Positions 41,549 to 52,200 of a stretch of DNA of 53,635 nt are shown here, piece after piece. Below the pieces are notes generated by a model that had not been told where the DNA came from, made no database searches, and saw only the letters and a list, made by a program, of their open reading frames with translations. Position 1 is the stretch's first letter; every line of letters begins with the position of its first letter. The DNA lies in contig CAYZBM010000005.1 in the NCBI GenBank assembly GCA_964476705.1, forward strand, positions 1 through 53,635, read 5' to 3'. Origin of the DNA: CAYZBM01 sp964476705 (GTDB lineage: Bacteria; Pseudomonadota; Alphaproteobacteria; Rickettsiales; UBA6187). The position numbers and the translations under genes are program-made.

Positions 41549-42910
41549 TTAAAGATTTAATAACGCCACAGGCAGAGGAATTTCTAAATAATTTTTATGG
41601 TCTTTTTGTTTAAGAGTTTTGCTTAAAAGCAAAGGATTTTTATATTTTACTAATTGCTTTAGATCTTTGATTGAGGAGTTATTATTTCGCCATTTAACCT
41701 CAACTGGAGAAAATTTCTTATTATTAACATAAGCAATATCAACTTCGCCCTCACCTTTAATATAATAAGTTGGGTAATGGCGTTTATAGTGATTAACTAC
41801 AATTCCTTCGATTAAAGCGGAATTAATTTTAGGATTGGCTAATGCCGGAAGAACTTGATTATTGTAAGGATCTAAATCTACTTCTAAAAAGGAACGTACC
41901 GCATGAAAAATAAACGGATCACAAAAACTAATTTTTTTAGCTTTTTTTGGTGCTGCAGAAAGAGTATCTTCTTTTAAAGCATGTTGAATAAAAATAACAT
42001 CCATACTAGCTAATAAAGAAGCATAATCTGCAACGGTATTTGGATGATTTATTGATAAATGCTGGGCTAAAGAGTTCCAACTTACCTGCCCCCCCATAGA
42101 TAAAATTATCGCTGATAATAATTCTCGTAAAAAATATTCTTTTTTATCTCTTTTAATTATATCTCCTCTAATCCAATCCGAATAGGTCATGAAATTAGAC
42201 AGATTTATTTTTTTATTAACTACATAATCATTAATTGCAGTTAAATAACCGCCATGAATTGTATAATTATAAAAAAACTCATATAGGCTTTGCATATGTT
42301 CAGGCGCTATATCAATCTGACCAAATATATTGGCAAAAAGATTAGGATTAGCAAGCTTAAGATACTGACCAAAAGAAAGTGGATATAAATGAAAATCGAC
42401 TTTATCTGCTTTGCCTCTTCTTCCAGGAAAACGCATTCTGGCTTCTTCAATAAGTACTAAATCAGAACCTGTAAGAATAACCACAACTTGATCAAAGAGC
42501 CCGCTATCATAAGCATATTTAATAGTTTTGTCCCAATCTTTAATATAACTCACTTCATCCACAAATACATAATAAATTTGGTCCAGCTTTTTTTCAGCTA
42601 AAGCCAGATTAAGTATCTGCAGAAAACTATGATGATCATCAATGAGTTCGCCAGAAAAGAACATTATATTTTTAGGATTTATTTTAAGTTTTAATAAATG
42701 AGCAATAAGTAGTTTTAGAGCTGAGGTTTTACCAACTTGTCTTCCTCCACCTATAGTATAAATACCAGGTTCAGATATAGGAATTTCACGGATCAGCTCA
42801 GGTTCATGGATCACTGCCATATTGGATATTTTCCTGAGCTGAGGGTCATGCAAGGCATAATCATCAGGGTATAATACGTGCAAATTATGAGCTAAAAATC
42901 TACTATCCAT
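41549..42910 (-). CDS. AAA ATPase with DUF4143-like nuclease domain
   Basis: A 453-aa ATPase: GGGRQVGKTSALKLLIAHLL Walker A (~residue 53), YYVFVDEVSYIKDWDKTIKYA Walker B, VVILTGSDLVLIEEARMRFPGRRG sensor. A helical middle (YTIHGGYLTAINDY, SWNSLAQHLSINHPNTVADY) and a C-terminal PD-(D/E)XK-like part with GEVDIAYV...PVEVKW follow; the catalytic residues are intact. It is longer and more divergent than the other three. An ATG at 42925 is also in frame. Upstream direct repeats are at 42938-42984. Confidence 0.8.
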   Translation of the reverse strand: MDSRFLAHNLHVLYPDDYALHDPQLRKISNMAVIHEPELIREIPISEPGIYTIGGGRQVGKTSALKLLIAHLLKLKINPKNIMFFSGELIDDHHSFLQILNLALAEKKLDQIYYVFVDEVSYIKDWDKTIKYAYDSGLFDQVVVILTGSDLVLIEEARMRFPGRRGKADKVDFHLYPLSFGQYLKLANPNLFANIFGQIDIAPEHMQSLYEFFYNYTIHGGYLTAINDYVVNKKINLSNFMTYSDWIRGDIIKRDKKEYFLRELLSAIILSMGGQVSWNSLAQHLSINHPNTVADYASLLASMDVIFIQHALKEDTLSAAPKKAKKISFCDPFIFHAVRSFLEVDLDPYNNQVLPALANPKINSALIEGIVVNHYKRHYPTYYIKGEGEVDIAYVNNKKFSPVEVKWRNNNSSIKDLKQLVKYKNPLLLSKTLKQKDHKNYLEIPLPVALLNL

Positions 42911-42937
42911 AATCTTATTATACATATAATAAAAATT

Positions 42938-42993
42938 TAGTCAATGCCTATTAGTTAAATTTAATCAATATGTATTAGCTAAATCTAGCTAAT
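42938..42993. promoter_or_regulatory. Direct repeats and palindrome before the fourth ATPase
   Basis: Two 23-bp direct repeats (TAGTCAATGCCTATTAGTTA at 42938 and TAATCAATATGTATTAGCTA at 42962, 18 of 23 matching over the full unit) are spaced 24 bp apart. They run into a palindrome ATTAGCT-AAATCT-AGCTAAT (42974-42993). This looks like a multi-site operator. Confidence 0.7.
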
Positions 42994-43046
42994 TAGGGGA
43001 AAACACTAGAGAATATGCCCTCCCCCGCCAAAAAAATAGCTTAAAA

Positions 43047-43301
43047 TTAACGTCTTTTATTAATTACTTCTTCGGTCATTAAGCCACGATTAAGTAAATA
43101 ACGAATGGCTGAGACACTATGATAAAGATTAAACTCCTCTTGAAAATTATCAATTTTCTGCATTAGATCCTTAGGTAATTTTAATCTAAGCATTATACAA
43201 TCCTCTTCTTCTGTTAGTTTATCTTCAAATTCATCCTCTGCAAATAAGGCATTAATTGCTTTTTCATTTTTAATTAAAATTGAGTTTTTATTTTTAGACA
43301 T
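43047..43301 (-). CDS. Small ribbon-helix-helix-like protein (84 aa)
   Basis: A single RHH-like unit lies at the C-terminal half: CIMLRLKLPKDLMQKIDNFQEEF, then SVSAIRYLLNRGLMTEE, with the same strand-helix-turn-helix spacing as the other RHH-like genes. The N-terminal third is acidic. An AAGGAG ribosome site lies 5 bases before the ATG. A perfect inverted repeat at 43329-43350 is 27 bases upstream, a plausible binding site. Confidence 0.65.
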   Translation of the reverse strand: MSKNKNSILIKNEKAINALFAEDEFEDKLTEEEDCIMLRLKLPKDLMQKIDNFQEEFNLYHSVSAIRYLLNRGLMTEEVINKRR

Positions 43302-43328
43302 AAACTTCTCCTTCTTTTTAATATTTTA

Positions 43329-43523
43329 GGTTGCAAATAGATTTGCAACCGAAGGCAGGCTTATCTAAGCCCTAGGGGGAAGAAAATGTCATAGCTCCAA
43401 ATCTATAGGAGGGGGATCACCCATATCTGCACGCAAGGAAGATTGGGGATACCTATAGATTAGCCTTTAGGTTTTTTCTTCTTTAGAAAAAAGGGCTTGA
43501 AATTTTCTTGGGGGTTAACCCCC
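43329..43523. other. Dense cluster of perfect inverted repeats; candidate operator plus structured RNA
   Basis: Within 195 bases are GGTTGCAAAT-AG-ATTTGCAACC (43329-43350), GGCTTA-TC-TAAGCC (43358-43371), AATCTATAGG paired with CCTATAGATT (43400-43409 and 43452-43461), a long interrupted stem AGCCTTTAGG...TTCTTTAGAAAAAAGGGCT (~43461-43499), and GGGGGTTAACCCCC (43510-43523). The stretch is richer in G+C than the surroundings and has no open frame. The first repeat may be an operator; the rest could fold into an RNA. The strand is unknown. Confidence 0.5.
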
Positions 43524-43566
43524 ACCTGATAGAAGGATAATATTACAATCTTATAATCTTATGATC

Positions 43567-44205
43567 TTATAATTTCTTATTAACTTTCTGTAATAAATCC
43601 TTAATTTCTGCTTTGCGGCCTTTATCTGCTACTTCCTGACCAATACGAGGTTTTACTTTCAGACCATGTTCAAGAGTAGCTTTAGCTTTAGTATAATCGC
43701 CAGCTTGATATAAAAATTCACCATATAAATAATTGATATCAATGCCATCTGGATTCATCCTTAAAGATTTTTCCAGATATTTTCTCGCTAATTTTTTGTC
43801 ACCAAAGCCTATTGGCCAACCAGGAACCTTATAATAAAGAGCTCCCAAAGAGGTATAGATTGCGCCATTTAAAGCTTTAGGGTTAATTTTTTCCGCCTTT
43901 AATAATAATTCTCTAGCTGCTTTTGCTTCCCTAAGGCCCGCTTTCCCGCCATCGAGTCCAGCTTTCATACTAATTATAATAGCTTGCCAAATAAGAGGCT
44001 CGGCTTTTCCAGTATTTTGCTGGCTTATTTTTTTAGCTTGCTTAGCCAGCATAATAACAGGTTTTTTCTGCTGTTTTTCAGGAATCTCATATTTTACACT
44101 CGCCCATTTTTTCTGTAACTGAAAAAGAGACTCGTCCATATTTTGGGCATAAGCAGAAGGTAGGTAAGTTAATAATGCTAATGTAAATATAATAAATTTT
44201 TTCAT
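43567..44205 (-). CDS. Periplasmic TPR-repeat protein
   Basis: A 212-aa exported protein: signal peptide (KKFIIFTLALLTYLPSAYAQ), then helices ending in TPR-like pairs: INPKALNGAIYTSLGALYYKVPGWPIGFGDKKLARKYLEKSLRMNPDGIDINYLYGEFLYQAGDYTKAKATLEHGLKV. It resembles the TRAP-transporter-associated TatT-like TPR proteins of the periplasm, but no transporter gene is adjacent. An AAGGAG ribosome site precedes the ATG. Divergent from tpsB. Confidence 0.7.
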   Translation of the reverse strand: MKKFIIFTLALLTYLPSAYAQNMDESLFQLQKKWASVKYEIPEKQQKKPVIMLAKQAKKISQQNTGKAEPLIWQAIIISMKAGLDGGKAGLREAKAARELLLKAEKINPKALNGAIYTSLGALYYKVPGWPIGFGDKKLARKYLEKSLRMNPDGIDINYLYGEFLYQAGDYTKAKATLEHGLKVKPRIGQEVADKGRKAEIKDLLQKVNKKL

Positions 44206-44306
44206 TTTTTATTCTCCTTAGCTTCAAGTTTAATAGAATTAGTTGCAATTTATAAAAACCTTGAAAATAGTCGAAATAAGGTTAATTTATTTATAAAAAC
44301 ACGGCT

Positions 44307-44330
44307 TTTTGTGATTATAATATCACAAAA
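44307..44330. promoter_or_regulatory. Inverted repeat in the tpsB promoter region
   Basis: TTTTGTGAT-TATAAT-ATCACAAAA is a perfect 9-bp inverted repeat around a TATAAT. It is in the divergent region between the TPR gene and tpsB. The TGTGA half-sites are 8 bp apart rather than the 6 of a CRP site. Confidence 0.5.
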
Positions 44331-44429
44331 TAAAACATGCTAATTTTATTTTATAAAATTATATAGATAAATATATCACTTAAGGTTCTTATATCATCTT
44401 TATGACTAATCTTAATCACTGTGAATATA

Positions 44430-46214
44430 ATGACAACTTTTAAACTAAAAAGAATTGTGCGACCTATCTTAAGGAATATACCATTTTTCGTAGCAATAAG
44501 TATACTTGATATTAGTTTAGCTATTGCACAAGTTCCAAGTGATGTTCGCGAAATAATTGAACGAGATCAAGATAGAATACAAAATAAAGAACAGGAGCTA
44601 TTTAAGTCTCGTAACAAGCAGCAAAAAGAAGAAGAGCCGCAAGGGCTAGACCTAAAAAAATTAAAAACAAAGCCCAAAGATAATATTAATGAATCATGTG
44701 TTAATATTAATTCCGTTAATATTGAAGGAGCAAGTAAAAAATTTGCAGCTAAAATTAAGAGGCTAGCTAACCGGATAATTAAAGAAGAAAATTGTATTAA
44801 ATTAAATGATATTAACAAGGTAATTTCAGAAATCTCAAATTATTATATAGACAAAGGTTATATTTTAGTGCGTGCTTATTTGCCAAACCAAGATTTATCT
44901 AAAGGGATTTTAACTATTGAGATTATGGAAGGTGAGATAGAGGATATAGAGCTAGATGGTAAATCAGTATATGATGATCCCAAAATAAGAATGTCTTTTG
45001 GTAAGTTAAAAGGAAAAATATTAAATATTCGTGATTTAGAGCAAGCTGTTGATCAAATAAATCGCCTAGAATCTGAAGAGATTAAACTTGATTTACTTCC
45101 AGGCCATAAACCAGGTGGAACAATAGTAAAATTAACCAGAATTAGCAAAAGTAAAAATAAGGCAACATTAGGTGTTAATAATTATGGTTTAAGTTCAACT
45201 GGAATATGGCAATCAAATTTAGATTTTAAGCATGATAATTTATTTAATATATATGACATATTAAGTATTACTTATAGCCATGATATTGAACCACATAATT
45301 CTCTAAAATCCAGCCAATTAGCTAAAATTGGCTTCGAAATTCCTTATAATTATTGGAATTTTGGGATAGACTTCCAAAATTCTCAAAGTAAAAGCACTTA
45401 TAATTTTGCCAATAGTTCATATACTACAAAAGGAAATAATTATTATTATGATTTATGGACCTCGCGGATTTTAGCTCGAGGTGCTAATTATAAAACTAAG
45501 TTTAAATCGCAATTAACTTATAAATCTTTAAATACCAGTAATATTACTTCTAAAACTCATGTTTCTGATACCCAATTAACTATTTGGGAAAATAGTATAA
45601 ATCATACCCAAAGATTTAAAGATTTAGTGCTAATAGGAGAGATAGGAATTCGCTCTGGCAATGATTGGCTTGGCGCAACTTCAGATATTAACAGAACAAG
45701 GCGCGATCAACATGCCCAGTTTAATGCTTATGATTCTTCATTATATTTGGATTATAATATACCACGGCTTAAATATTTTAGTCTAACTAGCAATATGGTT
45801 GGGCAATATAGTAAAAAAGGTCTGTATGGTACTGAAGAAATATTAGCTGGAAGCTCTTATTCGGTAAGAGGATATAGAGACGAATCTCTACAAGGTGATA
45901 AAGGCATTTATGCCAATAATAATTTACAATTTGATTATAATTACCAAGATGCAAAGGGATTTTTGCAAGATTTAGAATGGTCAAATCAAATTTATACTGG
46001 TTTTGACTGGGGAGTAATCGGAAAACAAGGAGGGAAAGAGGTAAATAACGGCGAAGGATATGGATGTGTATCGGGTGTAGGAATTGGTTATCGGCATAGT
46101 AATAAATATTTTAATTTTTCTATGTCCCTTGAAAAGGCCCTAAATTATCCAGTTTTCCTTCATCCTCATAATAATGAATTTTATATGAATTTATCTGTCC
46201 CAATAAGATTTTAA
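44430..46214 (+). CDS. TpsB outer-membrane transporter (FhaC/ShlB/CdiB family)
   Basis: A ~594-aa two-partner-secretion transporter. It has an N-terminal signal-like segment (ISILDISLAIAQ), a plug-helix/linker region (charged, 40-95), POTRA domains (VNIEGASKKFAAKI... and GYILVRAYLPNQDLSKGILTIEIMEGEIEDIEL, ~100-210), then a 16-strand barrel. The barrel contains the VRGYRDES lid motif (~488-495) and ends VPIRF with terminal Phe. It would export the TpsA protein encoded next. The ATG at 44430 is chosen over a GTG at 44421 in the same frame; neither has a clear ribosome site. The tpsA start is 16 bases after its stop. Confidence 0.9.
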   Translation: MTTFKLKRIVRPILRNIPFFVAISILDISLAIAQVPSDVREIIERDQDRIQNKEQELFKSRNKQQKEEEPQGLDLKKLKTKPKDNINESCVNINSVNIEGASKKFAAKIKRLANRIIKEENCIKLNDINKVISEISNYYIDKGYILVRAYLPNQDLSKGILTIEIMEGEIEDIELDGKSVYDDPKIRMSFGKLKGKILNIRDLEQAVDQINRLESEEIKLDLLPGHKPGGTIVKLTRISKSKNKATLGVNNYGLSSTGIWQSNLDFKHDNLFNIYDILSITYSHDIEPHNSLKSSQLAKIGFEIPYNYWNFGIDFQNSQSKSTYNFANSSYTTKGNNYYYDLWTSRILARGANYKTKFKSQLTYKSLNTSNITSKTHVSDTQLTIWENSINHTQRFKDLVLIGEIGIRSGNDWLGATSDINRTRRDQHAQFNAYDSSLYLDYNIPRLKYFSLTSNMVGQYSKKGLYGTEEILAGSSYSVRGYRDESLQGDKGIYANNNLQFDYNYQDAKGFLQDLEWSNQIYTGFDWGVIGKQGGKEVNNGEGYGCVSGVGIGYRHSNKYFNFSMSLEKALNYPVFLHPHNNEFYMNLSVPIRF

Positions 46215-46230
46215 AAAAGGATTTCTTTAA

Positions 46231-49200
46231 GTGCTCCGGTTAATAATTAGTTACTTTTTAAGCTTAATTTTAATATTAGAACCTTTATTGGCTTCTGCCA
46301 ATGGAGGAATAGTACCAGATGGAAGTACAAAAACCCATATAGATGCGGCGCCAAATGGGGTACCAGTAATAAATATTGCCGATCCTAATTCTCAAGGTCA
46401 ATCATGGAATAATTATAATGAATTTAATATTGATAATAAGGGCGCAATATTAAACAATTCTAGAACTCAAGGTACCTCCCAGTTAGGAGGAATAATTTTA
46501 GGCAATCCTAATTTATCTAATAACGCCAATCAAATAATTAATAAAGTTACAAGTAGCTCAAAAAGTGAGATAGAAGGCTTTGCAGAAGTATTTGGCCCTA
46601 AAGCTGATCTGCTATTTATTAATCCTAACGGTATGATGTGTAATGGTTGTGGTTTTATTAATACCTCGAGAGCAATTTTAAGTACTGGTGATGTTGAAAA
46701 TAACGCTAGAGGCGAATTAGTCAGCAAAATTAGAGGGGGTGAAATTGATATTGAAGATAATGGAGTAAATGCCGAGGGCACAGATTATTTTACTATATTA
46801 AGTAGAGTCGCCAAAATAAATGCTAAAATAAATGCGGGAAAAAATTTAGAAATTCATACAGGTACCGGGAATGCTAATTTAAATACCGGAGAGTATAATA
46901 AAGTAGATGTAGCAGGAGATAAACCAACTCTAGCGCTAGATAGTAGTGCGGTTGGCGGCATGTATGCAGGCAGTATCAGAATTATTGCGAATGAAGATGG
47001 GGTAGGAATAAAGCTACCTCCGGATCTAATAGCAACTTTAGGTGATGTAAATATTAGTAGTGATGGCAAAATTAGTTATAATAATGTTCAAGCCGAAGGT
47101 AAGATTAAAGTTGAATCAACAAATAATGATTTAGAGCAAGATGGAATAGTTAATGCTAAACAATCTGTGGAGCTTACTGCTCATAATGATTTAAAAGTTA
47201 AGGGCCAAGTTTATAGTGGAACAACCACAAAATTAAATGCCAGTAATAATATAATAGAAGAAAATAGTATAATTAGCTCTGGCACCGACTTAGAGGTAAA
47301 AGGCGATAATTTAACCATCAGAGATGGTGCTAAATTATTAGCTGATGGCACCCAAGAGTTAAATATAAAAGAGGATATATCTAATGAAGGATTATTATAT
47401 TCATTAGGAGAATTAAATATTAAAGCCACTAATTTATCAAATGACGGTGATATATTTGGAAGCGAAGGAATAGATATCCAAATAGATGATATAAATAATT
47501 CTGGTTTAATAACTTCATATATAAGTACAATAGATGACATAGCCAGAGGTGGTTTAATTGCAATTACAACAACTAATAATTTTATAAATACGGGCTTAAT
47601 TTTTACCGGTGGCAAGGTTACAATAGTTAGCCATAATTTTTCTAACATAAACAATAGTAATAAAGGAATAATATCCGGTGATCTGCAAAAAATTACCGTA
47701 GATGGGACAATGTCATCTACTGGTTATTTAGGTACTTTTAGTGCTCCTATAATTGGGGGCGGTTTATTGGATGCAGATTCTTATACTGGCCCTAATATCG
47801 AACTTGATTTAGGAAATAATAATTACACTAATAATGGTAGATTAGAATCTGCAGGATTAATTAAAATCATAGCTGGATCACTTACCAATAATGGCTCATT
47901 ATTATCTGGGGGGAATATAGAAGTAAATACAGGAACTGGGGCTATTACTAATAATTCGAGTTCCAGCATAATAGCAAATGGTTATATTAAATTAATTGGA
48001 GGTGATATAACTAATTCTGGCGATATGTTAGCGACTGATTATATAGATATAACTGGTAGAGCTATTACTAATAATGCCCTTATTGCCAGTAATAATTATT
48101 TGAACATACGGGCAAGCGGTTCAATTAATAACTATCAAGATTTGTATGCCTATAATGATATAAATTTAACTGCCAATGATACCGTAAATAATGGTAGCAC
48201 CACCGATAGTGATGCCACTATTTATTCAGAAAATGGTGATGTGATAATAGGTTCTTATACTGATAACTTAGATAAATTTAACAATATAGACGCGCAAATA
48301 CAAGCTGAAAAAAATATTTCAGTTACTGCAGATAGTATATTAATTAGATCAAGTAGCGAATCCACCATAACCTCGCAAATAGTTAGTAATCGAACTTATG
48401 GCTATGGTAATAATGATTTACCAGTTGGAGTTGAAAGATTTGCCAGTGGTAGTAATAACTTTTGGGTAACTTTTTTAGGACCTGACGGCCAAGGTAGCGC
48501 TTATGATAATACTAGTCCTTATAATGACCAGGTTATGGTTATGTTTGATGGCAACTCCGGGGCTGATACTCTAAGGAGAGTTGTAACCGATGAGATTTAT
48601 AATTATGATAATCTTTTATCCGCTCTTTATGCTAAGGGGGATATAAGTTTTACAAGCCCTAATAATGTTATAGTTGATAAAAGTCAGATTTTGACTGATG
48701 GAACTGCTACAGCTAATGGTGGGGGCGCCTTTAATAATGTAGCATATGCCTTAACTAGACAAATAGAATATACTTGTTTAGCAGGTGATTGTCGGCCACA
48801 TTATAGAGTTTACGACGCAAATAATGTTAATGGTAGCATATTCTTAGCCGGAATTGTTGGATCTGGAGCTAAATTTGGACCACCAGGCGCCATAACTTAT
48901 AATGCGATATCTAGTATAATTGAAGGCGCCGCTGGAGTTATAATTAATGCCGAAAGTTTTAGTAATAATATTGAAACTGGCAACAATAGCGGCATTATTG
49001 GTGGCAGTCGTCTAGGAGGAGTAAGCTCTAATATCAATGATAATAGTAGAACTGCAGATAATCTTTTAACTGATGGCTTTAGTGTCGCCACATCCTTACC
49101 AAACGGTAATGGATTATTTGCGGTAAATCCTGATCCTAGCGCAAGAGTATTAATCGAACAAAGACATCAATTTGTAAATGAAGCAAAATTTATCAGCTCC

Positions 49201-52200
49201 CAATATTTATTAGACCATTTAGGGCTTAGCTCTTATAGTGATGCAAAATTATTAGGCAGTGGTTATTATGAAACTAAATTACTAAGGGATACCATCACCA
49301 GGACCCTGGGCCGGCATTATATTAATAATGATATTGGCTCTGATACCCAGCAAATCACTCATCTTTATAATAATGCAGTAAGTGAAGCGCATAGTTTAAA
49401 TTTAAGTTTAGGTATTTCATTAAGCAAAGAACAAGTTGCAAATCTAACCCAAGATATAATTTGGTTAGTGAAGCAAGAAATAAATGGAATCCAAGTTTTA
49501 GTACCAAAATTATATTTAAGCGCCGCAACTTTGAGCAGCATCGATCGCGGGGCCTTAATAAAAAGCGGAGGGGATCTTAGTATTGCTACAATTGGCAATC
49601 TATTAAACCAAGGAGAAATTACAAGTCGAGGTAATATCTCACTTTTAGTTGGCGGCGATTTCTTAAATGAGAGTAAGACTTTAAGTAGCCGTCAGGGTGT
49701 TAATAAGGCAAGTGCTTTAAGCAGTATAGCTAAAATAGAAGCAGATAAGTCGCTAAATATCAGCAGCAATGGTGATATAAATCTGATAGCCTCTAAGCTT
49801 GCCGCAGGAGAAGATATTACCCTTAATGCCAATAAAGATGTAGTTTTAAATACTTTAAGTCTAGCTAATAAAGTAGAAGGTAAAAGCAAGGGACTTTATA
49901 ATTTAAATGAAACCACCACTAATGTTGCATCCTATATTAATGCTAAAAATAACTTAAATATTAGCGCCAATAATATTGACATAGTTGGCAGTAAACTTGA
50001 ATCTGGCGCTAGTTTAAATTTAAATGCGACTAATGATGTTAATATTTATTCTTCACAAGACAGCTCCACCCACATTTTAAAAGAGAAAAAATCGAGTAGC
50101 TTTTCATCCACCTCGCATTCAATTGACGCGCATGATTTAACTAATAATGAAAGTAGTTTAAATGCTGGCGCTGATATCAATATAACTTCCGGCAATGATA
50201 CAACTATTTTAGCTTCGAATCTTAATTCTGGCGCTGACACTAATCTAACTTCCGGCAACCAAGTAAATATTTTATCGGACCAAGATGTTCATGAATATCA
50301 TGAAACCACTAAAAGCACCGGTCTATCTAGTAAATTAGGCCTGGCTTTAACTTTTACTAATTTAAACCCTGACACGGAAAAATCTCATGATTTAATTAAT
50401 GTTACTAATGTAGGTTCTAACATTAAGTCTGATAATAATATTACAAGCAATAGTGATGACAACACTAACATAGCTGCCTCAAACTTAAATGCAGGTGGCA
50501 ATATTAATATCAACTCTGGCGCGGATGTTAATTTAATTTCAGGCACTGATACTTATTTTAAACAAGACAAAAAAAGTTCAGAAAGTCAAATTTGGGTAGC
50601 AAAACATGATGTTGGCACCTCACAAACCACTGCAATTTTAGATAAAATCTCCGCCAATAATGTAACTATCAACGCCGCACAAAATATCAATGCCGATTAT
50701 AAAGAATCTGGCAATCTTGCTGAATCTTTAGATAGATTAGCTAATCAGCCCGAGTTTAAATATTTAAAAGACTTACAAACCAACGATAATATAAAATATA
50801 ACGCAGTTAAAGATGCAGTAACTAATTGGGATTATAAAGAAGCCCATCTCACCCCACAAGCTGCAGCAATAATTGTAATTGCAGTAACTATTATTACATC
50901 TGGCGGGGGCACCGCAGCGACAGCTGCCGGCTCTGCAGGTGCCGCCGGAGGATCAGGCGCTGCCGCAGGGTCTGCGGCGGCTATTTCCGCATCATCGGCA
51001 GCAGCAGCCGCACAGGCTGGAGCCTTATCCGCGCTTGAGGCCAGCGCCGCAATTAGTCTAATTAATAATAAAGGCGATATCGGCAAAGTTTTAGAAGATT
51101 TATCTTCAAGTGAGAGTATTAGGAATATTGCAACCGCAGCGGCAACAGCAGGCTTAACTAAAGGTGCACTTGGCGCTGCAGATTTAAATACCGCAACAGC
51201 ATCAGGCAAGATTAGTGAGCTGGCGGTAAAATCAGTTGCGGGAGCTACCGCGAACACTGCAATTAATGGTGGAGATTTAGCTAAAAATATTGCTGACAAT
51301 TTTAAGTTTGCAATGATTGATGAATTATCCGCCGAAACTGCAACTGCAATTGGTAAAGCAGCGCATAGTGGTCAGATAAATACCGCAACCCAATTAGCAG
51401 TTCATGGGGTTGCAGGTTGTGCTGCTGGCGCTATTGGTTCGGGTAATTGTGGTAGTGGAGCTGCTGCACAAGTTGCAGGTGAACTTGCCGCGCAAACTTA
51501 TATAAATTCATTAGGTGTTATCAACTCCAGAGATTTAACGAATGAGCAACGAGACACCGGAGTAAATATCGCAACTATGTCAGGCGCAGTTGCAACCATG
51601 GCAGCTGGTGGCAGCGCACAAGATATTTATCAGGGCTCAAACCAAGCGGCGAATGCGGCTGAGCATAATACTGCAGCAGTTGCTGCTGCTCCTGTAATAT
51701 TAGAAGGAATTGCAGGAGTAATAACTGCAGCGGGATCAGCAATAGCTACTGGTATTGCTAGTGGTGGAGTATTAGCAATAATAGTTACTCCAACACAAAC
51801 CGCAAAAGATGATGATGTGGTCCCAAAGAATGTTGTTACTGCAGCTCCAATTTCTGCTGCCGCATCGGGAGCGCCCTTGCCGCCTGATGATGAGGAGCCT
51901 GAGAATAATGATCCTAAGACTAGCAATCAAAAAAGTGATACTTCTAATAATGTTAATTCGCAAAATGAATTGAAGCCTGGCTCTCTTGATAAATCTCAAG
52001 CTAGAAATTGGTATATACAACAAGAAGAAGCTATTCCTTCAAAATTAGACCCTAATGCTTCTTTAGAAAACCAGGCCAAACAAGCTTTTGATCTTAGAAA
52101 TGAAGCTAGAACGCAAACACGAATTCTTATGAAGGATCAAGATATTGCTACTAAATTAAACGAAACAGATCCAAATTATACTTGGCAACAAATTATAGAT

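Noticed and set aside
43510..43523. GGGGGTTAACCCCC as an intrinsic terminator
   Set aside because: No T run follows on either strand and the palindrome has almost no loop.
44307..44330. CRP/FNR-type binding site
   Set aside because: The TGTGA and TCACA halves are 8 bp apart instead of 6, so it is recorded only as an inverted repeat.
50832..51299. Minus-strand 155-codon frame rich in Ala and Pro
   Set aside because: It mirrors the Ala/Gly-rich repeat region of the TpsA gene on the opposite strand; composition alone keeps it open. Other minus-strand frames under TpsA are the same kind of shadow.
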